A DNA stretch of 64,000 nucleotides from Thermodesulfovibrionales bacterium (lineage in GTDB: Bacteria; Nitrospirota; Thermodesulfovibrionia; Thermodesulfovibrionales; SM23-35): the NCBI GenBank assembly GCA_031082155.1, contig JAVHLL010000012.1, positions 18,041 through 82,040 of the forward strand. The letters run 5' to 3'. Shown in pieces: positions 58,978 through 64,000 of the stretch. The translations under genes and the position numbers were made by a program. Each line of letters opens with the position of its first letter. Position 1 is the stretch's first letter. Under the pieces are notes generated by a model. The model made no database searches and was not told where the DNA came from. It was given only the letters and a program-made list of their open reading frames with translations.

Positions 58978-61900
58978 AACATTATATAAAATTACTTTTC
59001 GCGGTAACCTTTTGTTTAGCTATATTTATCTGTGGGATTGCCGCCATCCTGCTGTTCCTGGATCGGGACACCCATGCGTATTCTGCCTGTCAGCTGTACT
59101 TGCCAACGAACACGGTGACTATGAGAGTAGAAGCGAACGAATATAAGGCCTGTAATGTGATGCCAACTGTGAATCCACCCGGTTATCTATTAGCGACATT
59201 CTCCAATGTTCCCTCCGAGTCTTCTGTCGCAAATGGCGGGTATGCTGGTTATTGTGCCGACTTAGGTGGCTACATATTGGACAATGCTATCTTCGGCGCA
59301 ACATATGAAGTGCAGATGTTGTCATCTATAGACTACCCTACATTTGCAGACCGCCCTTGGGATAAGATCAATTATATACTGAACCACTATCACACCCCGG
59401 AAAATAGCTGGCTTGATGTGCAGGCGGCCATTTGGACACTCCTATATAATTGCCCACAATCAGACCCAATACTTTTTGACTGTCAAGGTTACCGCAATGC
59501 TCCTTATTACTTCCCTTATGGTGGAACCAGCAGTCCCTATGGTTGCCCACAAAACATACCTCCCATCGTGGACAAAATCAAGGTCGAACAAATCGTTGAC
59601 GATGCCAATGCAAATGGGAGTAATTTTACCCCTGGAAATAGCGACCTTTTTGCTATTATTATCAACCCTCAAAGTTGCACAGGCAATAGCAGCAGCTATT
59701 GCGCCGACCCTCATGAGCCTTTTCAGGTTCTCTTCATCACAGCGACGTGCGTTACCCCTTACACTATCACGGCATCAGCAGGCGCAGGAGGGAGCATATC
59801 TCCGTCAGACACGGTTACTGTTGATTATGGCGCAGACCAGTCTTTTACCATCACTCCTAATGCAAACTACCACGTGGCGGATGTGCTGGTGGACGGCTCT
59901 TCTGTGGGTGCGGTAACGAGTTACACATTCAACATTGTAACAGCAAACCACACAATCAGTGCTTCATTTGCTTTATCCGACCTTTCTGTATCCTCTCTTA
60001 CTGTCAGCGGTTCTGGCGCAACGATTTCCATAGGGGATACGACACGTAACGGTGCTGCTGGTGGTGTAGTTGCATCTACTACCAGTTTCTATCTGTCAAC
60101 CGATAGCACATTGGATGCAGGCGACGCCATGCTGGGCAGCAGGGCTATCCCCGCACTTGCCGCTGGTGCAAGCAGCACGGGAACTACCTCTGTGACCATC
60201 CCCGCAGGCACAGCACCGGGCACTTTCTCTATCATTGCAAAGGCTGATGCACCCGATGCCATTCCAGAAACCAATGAAGCAAACAATACAACCTATAATA
60301 CTATCATCATCGGTCTTGACCTTTCTGTCTCCTCTCTTACTGCCCCTGCTACCACTAGTCCTGGGACAACGATTTCCATAGGTGATACGACAACGAACAG
60401 CGGTACCGTTGGTGCAGGTGCCTCTACTACCAGCTTCTATCTTTCAACTAACAGCGCACTTGATGAAGGCGATTATCAGCTTGGCAGCAGGCCGGTCCCT
60501 GCACTTGCCGCTGGTGCTAGCAGCACAGGAACCACTTCGGTGACGATTCCTGCAATATATGCAGGAATAACACCGGGGACCTATTACCTCATTGCAAAGG
60601 CTGATGCACCCGATGCCATTGCAGAAACCAATGAGGCAACCAATACAGCCTATAAAACCATCATTATCTGGCCTGACCTTTCGGTCTCCTCTCTGACAGT
60701 ACCCGCCACTGGCGGTGTTGGCGCAACCATCTCCATAGGGGATACGACAACGAACAGCGGTGCGGGTATTCAAAGCATATCAACAACCAGTTTTTATCTT
60801 TCAGCCAACAACGCACTGGATACAGGCGATGCCATGCTGGGCAGCAGGGCTGTCCCTGCACTTGCCGCTGGTGCAAGCAGTATAGGAACCACTTCGGTGA
60901 CCATCCCCGCGGGCACAGCACCGGGCACCTTCTCTATCATTGCAAAGGCTGATGCACCCGGCGCCATTGCGGAGATCAATGAGGCGAACAATACATCCTA
61001 TAAGACCATCATCATCGGTCCTGACTTTTCGGCACCCTCCCTGACGGTACCCGCCACTGGCGGTGCTGGTTCAACCATCTCCATAGGAGATACGACAACA
61101 AACAGCGGCGGTGGTGCTGCTGATGCATCAACGACCAGTTTCTATCTTTCAGCCAACAACACACTGGATACAGGCGATGCCATGCTGGGCAGCAGGGCTG
61201 TCCCTGCACTTGCCGCTAATGCAAGCAGCACGGGAACGACCTCGGTGACCATCCCTGTAGGCACAGCACCGGGCACCTTCTATATCATTGCCAAGGCTGA
61301 TGCACCCGGTGCCATTGCGGAGATCAATGAGGCGAACAATACAGCCTATAAGACCATCATCATCGGTCCTGACTTTTCGGCACCCTCCCTGACAGTACCC
61401 GCCACTGGCGGTGCTGGCTCAACCATCTCCATAGGGGATACGACAACAAACAGCGGTGCGGGTATTCAAAGCATATCAACAACCAGTTTTTATCTGTCAG
61501 CCAACAACGCACTGGATGCAGGCGACACCATGCTGGGCAGCAGGGCTGTCCCTGCACTTGCCACGAATGCAAGCAGCACAGGAACTACCTCGGTGACCAT
61601 CCCCGCGGGCACAGCACCGGGCACCTTCTATATCATTGCCAAGGCTGATGCACCCGGTGCCATTGCGGAGACCAATGAGGCGAACAATACAGCCTATAAG
61701 ACCATCATCATCGGTCCTGACTTTTCGGCACCCTCCCTGATGGTACCCGCCACTGGCGGTGCTGGTTCAACCATCTCCATAGGAGATACGACAACAAACA
61801 GCGGCGGTGGTGCTGCTGATGCATCAACGACCAGTTTCTATCTTTCAGCCAACAACACACTGGATACAGGCGATGCCATGCTGGGCAGCAGGGCTGTCCC

Positions 61901-64000
61901 TGCACTTGCCGCTAATGCAAGCAGCACGGGAACGACCTCGGTGACCATCCCTGTAGGCACAGCACCGGGCACCTTCTATATCATTGCCAAGGCTGATGCA
62001 CCCGGTGCCATTGCGGAGATCAATGAGGCGAACAATACATCCTATAAGACCATCGTCATCGGTCCTGACCTGTCGGCCTCCTCCCTGACGGTACCCGCCA
62101 CTGGCGGTGCTGGTTCAACCATCTCCATAGGAGATACGACAAAGAACAGCGGTGCGGGTATTCAAAGCACATCAACAACCAGTTTTTATCTTTCAGCCAA
62201 CAACGCACTGGATACAGGCGATGCCATGCTGGGCAGCAGGGCTGTCCCCGCACTTGCCACGAATGCAAGCAGCACAGGAACTACCTCGGTGACCATCCCC
62301 GTAGGCACAGCACCGGGTCCCTATTACCTCATTGCAAAGGCTGATGCACCCGGTGCCATTGCGGAGACCAATGAGGCGAACAATACAGCCTATAAGACCA
62401 TTATTATCGGTCCTGACCTTTCGGCCTCTTCTCTGACGGTACCCGCCACTGGCAGTACTGGCGCAACCATCTCCATAGGGGATACGACAAAGAACAGCGG
62501 TGCGGGTATTCAAAGCACATCAACGACCAGTTTTTATCTTTCAGCCAACAACGCATTGGATACAGGCGATGCCATGCTGGGCAGCAGGGCTGTCCCTGTG
62601 CTTGCCGCTGGTGCAAGCAGTATAGGAACCACTTCTGTGACCATCCCCGTAGGCACAGCACCGGGTCCCTATTACCTCATTGCAAAGGCTGATGCACCCG
62701 GTGCCATTGCGGAGACCAATGAGGCGAACAATACAACCTATAAGACCATCGTCATCGGTCCTGACCTTTCGGTCTCCTCCCTGACAGTTCCTGCTACCGG
62801 CGGTGTTGGCGCAACCATCTCCATAGGGGATACGACAAAGAACAGCGGTACCGGTGCTGCAGGAGCATCAACGACCAGTCTCTATCTTTCATCCAACAAC
62901 ACACTGGATACAGGCGATGCCATGCTGGGCAGCAGGGCTGTCCCCGCACTTGCCACGAATGCAAGCAGCACAGGAACTACCTCGGTGACCATCCCCGTAG
63001 GCACAGCACCGGGCACCTTCTATATCATTGCAAAGGCTGATGCACCCGGTGCCATTGCGGAGACCAATGAGGCGAACAATACAACCTATAAGACCATCGT
63101 CATCGGTCTTGACCTTTCGGTCTCCTCCCTGACAGTTCCTGCTACCGGCGGTGTTGGCGCAACCATCTCCATAGGGGATACGACAAAGAACAGCGGTACC
63201 GGTGCTGCAGGAGCATCAACGACCAGTCTCTATCTTTCATCCAACAACACACTGGATACAGGCGATGCCATGCTGGGCAGCAGGGCTGTCCCCGCACTTG
63301 CCACGAATGCAAGCAGCACAGGAACTACCTCGGTGACCATCCCCGTAGGCACAGCACCGGGCACCTTCTATATCATTGCAAAGGCTGATGCACCCGGCGC
63401 CATTGCAGAAACCAATGAGGCGAACAATACAACCTATAAGACCATCGTCATCGGTCTTGACCTTTCGGTCTCCTCCCTGACAGTTCCTGCTACCGGCGGT
63501 GTTGGCGCAACCATCTCCATAGGGGATACGACAAAGAACAGCGGTACCGGTGCTGCAGGAGCATCAACGACCAGTCTCTATCTTTCATCCAACAACACAC
63601 TGGATACAGGCGATGCCATGCTGGGCAGCAGGGCTGTCCCCGCACTTGCCACGAATGCAAGCAGCACAGGAACTACCTCGGTGACCATCCCCGTAGGCAC
63701 AGCACCGGGCACCTTCTATATCATTGCAAAGGCTGATGCACCCGGTGCCATTGCGGAGACCAATGAGGCGAACAATACAACCTATAAGACCATCGTCATC
63801 GGTCTTGACCTTTCGGTCTCCTCCCTGACAGTTCCTGCTACCGGCGGTGTTGGCGCAACCATCTCCATAGGGGATACGACAAAGAACAGCGGTACCGGTG
63901 CTGCAGGAGCATCAACGACCAGTCTCTATCTTTCATCCAACAACACACTGGATGCAGGCGACGCCATGCTGGGCAGCAGGGCTGTCCCTGCACTTGCCAC
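58974..64000 (+). CDS. Giant secreted thioester-domain / CARDB-repeat protein, 3' end outside window
   Basis: The frame from GTG 58974 is open to the end of the window (about 1675 codons), with G7 directly upstream. Residues 1-36 form a signal peptide (HYIKLLFAVTF...THAYSA). Residues about 40-265 resemble a Cys-Gln thioester adhesin domain: YCADLGG with Cys94 and DVQAAIW with Gln150, matching the [YF]C and QxAIW halves. Residues about 268-334 are a divergent InlB-type bacterial repeat (YTITASAGAGGSISPS). From residue 336 at least 12 CARDB repeats follow (59979 on). Likely a surface adhesin; the anchor or sorting signal lies outside the window. Confidence 0.85.
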   Translation, partial: MKHYIKLLFAVTFCLAIFICGIAAILLFLDRDTHAYSACQLYLPTNTVTMRVEANEYKACNVMPTVNPPGYLLATFSNVPSESSVANGGYAGYCADLGGYILDNAIFGATYEVQMLSSIDYPTFADRPWDKINYILNHYHTPENSWLDVQAAIWTLLYNCPQSDPILFDCQGYRNAPYYFPYGGTSSPYGCPQNIPPIVDKIKVEQIVDDANANGSNFTPGNSDLFAIIINPQSCTGNSSSYCADPHEPFQVLFITATCVTPYTITASAGAGGSISPSDTVTVDYGADQSFTITPNANYHVADVLVDGSSVGAVTSYTFNIVTANHTISASFALSDLSVSSLTVSGSGATISIGDTTRNGAAGGVVASTTSFYLSTDSTLDAGDAMLGSRAIPALAAGASSTGTTSVTIPAGTAPGTFSIIAKADAPDAIPETNEANNTTYNTIIIGLDLSVSSLTAPATTSPGTTISIGDTTTNSGTVGAGASTTSFYLSTNSALDEGDYQLGSRPVPALAAGASSTGTTSVTIPAIYAGITPGTYYLIAKADAPDAIAETNEATNTAYKTIIIWPDLSVSSLTVPATGGVGATISIGDTTTNSGAGIQSISTTSFYLSANNALDTGDAMLGSRAVPALAAGASSIGTTSVTIPAGTAPGTFSIIAKADAPGAIAEINEANNTSYKTIIIGPDFSAPSLTVPATGGAGSTISIGDTTTNSGGGAADASTTSFYLSANNTLDTGDAMLGSRAVPALAANASSTGTTSVTIPVGTAPGTFYIIAKADAPGAIAEINEANNTAYKTIIIGPDFSAPSLTVPATGGAGSTISIGDTTTNSGAGIQSISTTSFYLSANNALDAGDTMLGSRAVPALATNASSTGTTSVTIPAGTAPGTFYIIAKADAPGAIAETNEANNTAYKTIIIGPDFSAPSLMVPATGGAGSTISIGDTTTNSGGGAADASTTSFYLSANNTLDTGDAMLGSRAVPALAANASSTGTTSVTIPVGTAPGTFYIIAKADAPGAIAEINEANNTSYKTIVIGPDLSASSLTVPATGGAGSTISIGDTTKNSGAGIQSTSTTSFYLSANNALDTGDAMLGSRAVPALATNASSTGTTSVTIPVGTAPGPYYLIAKADAPGAIAETNEANNTAYKTIIIGPDLSASSLTVPATGSTGATISIGDTTKNSGAGIQSTSTTSFYLSANNALDTGDAMLGSRAVPVLAAGASSIGTTSVTIPVGTAPGPYYLIAKADAPGAIAETNEANNTTYKTIVIGPDLSVSSLTVPATGGVGATISIGDTTKNSGTGAAGASTTSLYLSSNNTLDTGDAMLGSRAVPALATNASSTGTTSVTIPVGTAPGTFYIIAKADAPGAIAETNEANNTTYKTIVIGLDLSVSSLTVPATGGVGATISIGDTTKNSGTGAAGASTTSLYLSSNNTLDTGDAMLGSRAVPALATNASSTGTTSVTIPVGTAPGTFYIIAKADAPGAIAETNEANNTTYKTIVIGLDLSVSSLTVPATGGVGATISIGDTTKNSGTGAAGASTTSLYLSSNNTLDTGDAMLGSRAVPALATNASSTGTTSVTIPVGTAPGTFYIIAKADAPGAIAETNEANNTTYKTIVIGLDLSVSSLTVPATGGVGATISIGDTTKNSGTGAAGASTTSLYLSSNNTLDAGDAMLGSRAVPALA
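59979..64000 (+). repeat. CARDB tandem repeats, 348-bp unit, at least 12 copies
   Basis: Units begin at 59979, 60318, 60675, 61023, 61371, 61719, 62067, 62415, 62763, 63111, 63459 and 63807. From the fourth on, each is exactly 348 bp (116 codons: DLSVSSLTVPATGG, ISIGDTT, FYLSANN, LDTGDAMLGSRAVPALA, TSVTIPAGTAPGTF, IIAKADAPGAIAETNEANN). The first three vary (339, 357 and 348 bp) and are more diverged. Units 9-12 are nearly identical, and units 4 and 6 are near copies. Unit 12 is cut by the window end. Confidence 0.93.

Noticed and set aside
59413..62661. Many open frames of 60-170 codons on the minus strand and in another plus frame across the CARDB region
   Set aside because: They repeat with the 348-bp unit and are shadows of the giant gene's periodic sequence; none has a ribosome site or family resemblance.
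1..64000. tRNA, rRNA genes or CRISPR arrays
   Set aside because: I saw no cloverleaf, rRNA signature or regularly spaced direct repeats with unique spacers; the 348-bp array is coding.

Overview
The window looks like chromosome from a Gram-negative, anaerobic, sulfur- and hydrogen-metabolising bacterium. Multihaem c-cytochromes, NHL-propeller proteins, a full hydrogenase-maturation set apart from hypC, TauE/SafE permeases and a TamA/TamB envelope cluster suggest a Nitrospirota (Thermodesulfovibrionia-like) or Desulfobacterota-type lineage. This placement is inference from gene content and protein flavour; no rRNA gene is present.

Layout. 1-2880 (+): an NHL protein whose start lies outside the window, then two multihaem cytochromes. 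2946-12257 (-): a hydrogenase maturation protease, pdxJ, hypE, a miniature corrinoid/Fe-S protein, hypD, hypF, a GIY-YIG nuclease bounded by inverted REP-like repeats, hypB, hypA, a YtxH protein and a DUF948 protein. 12343-17656 (+): ribD, a pseudo-receiver/SPOR protein, a cysteinyl-tRNA-synthetase paralogue without its zinc site, and a phosphohexomutase. 17714-24648 (-): a wHTH/zinc-ribbon protein, obgE, rpmA, rplU, a PilZ protein, amrB, dnaB, rplI and an M50 protease. 24725-30830 (-): two tandem copies of a permease / membrane protein / universal stress protein cassette, headed by a GntR regulator. 31031-36237 (-): a sigma-54 activator, a membrane phosphoesterase and an EmrAB-like efflux pair. 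36559-46544 (-): panD, an MFS transporter, pdxA, a SurA-like chaperone, a BamA/TamA protein and TamB. 46816-52478 (-): an M1-M28-PDZ peptidase, a TolB-like lipoprotein, a MoaE-like protein and an arsenite methyltransferase. 52816-58017 (mixed): a tiny zinc-ribbon gene, a PAS-GGDEF enzyme, a second PilZ protein, a Spy/CpxP-like protein and an outer-membrane barrel. 58605-64000 (+): a GEMM-type riboswitch, a short frameshifted secreted ORF, and a giant secreted protein that runs off the window.

Most notable points. (1) The arsenite methyltransferase has an in-frame TGA exactly where the family has its arsenic-binding Cys. A SECIS-like hairpin follows, and 59 well-conserved codons lie beyond it, so this is a probable selenoprotein. 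(2) A GIY-YIG nuclease gene lies between inverted REP-like hairpin units, and shorter nuclease-less copies of the same double hairpin are scattered through the window. This resembles a nuclease-driven repeat family analogous to REP/RAYT. (3) The giant protein has a predicted Cys-Gln thioester adhesin domain, a bacterial-repeat domain and at least 12 CARDB repeats of 348 bp. It lies downstream of a cyclic-dinucleotide riboswitch and of homopolymeric G tracts. (4) hypF contains a heptanucleotide repeat that could switch its frame. (5) A mini CFeSP-like protein sits inside the hyp cluster. c-di-GMP recurs as a theme: one GGDEF enzyme, two tandem-PilZ proteins and the riboswitch.
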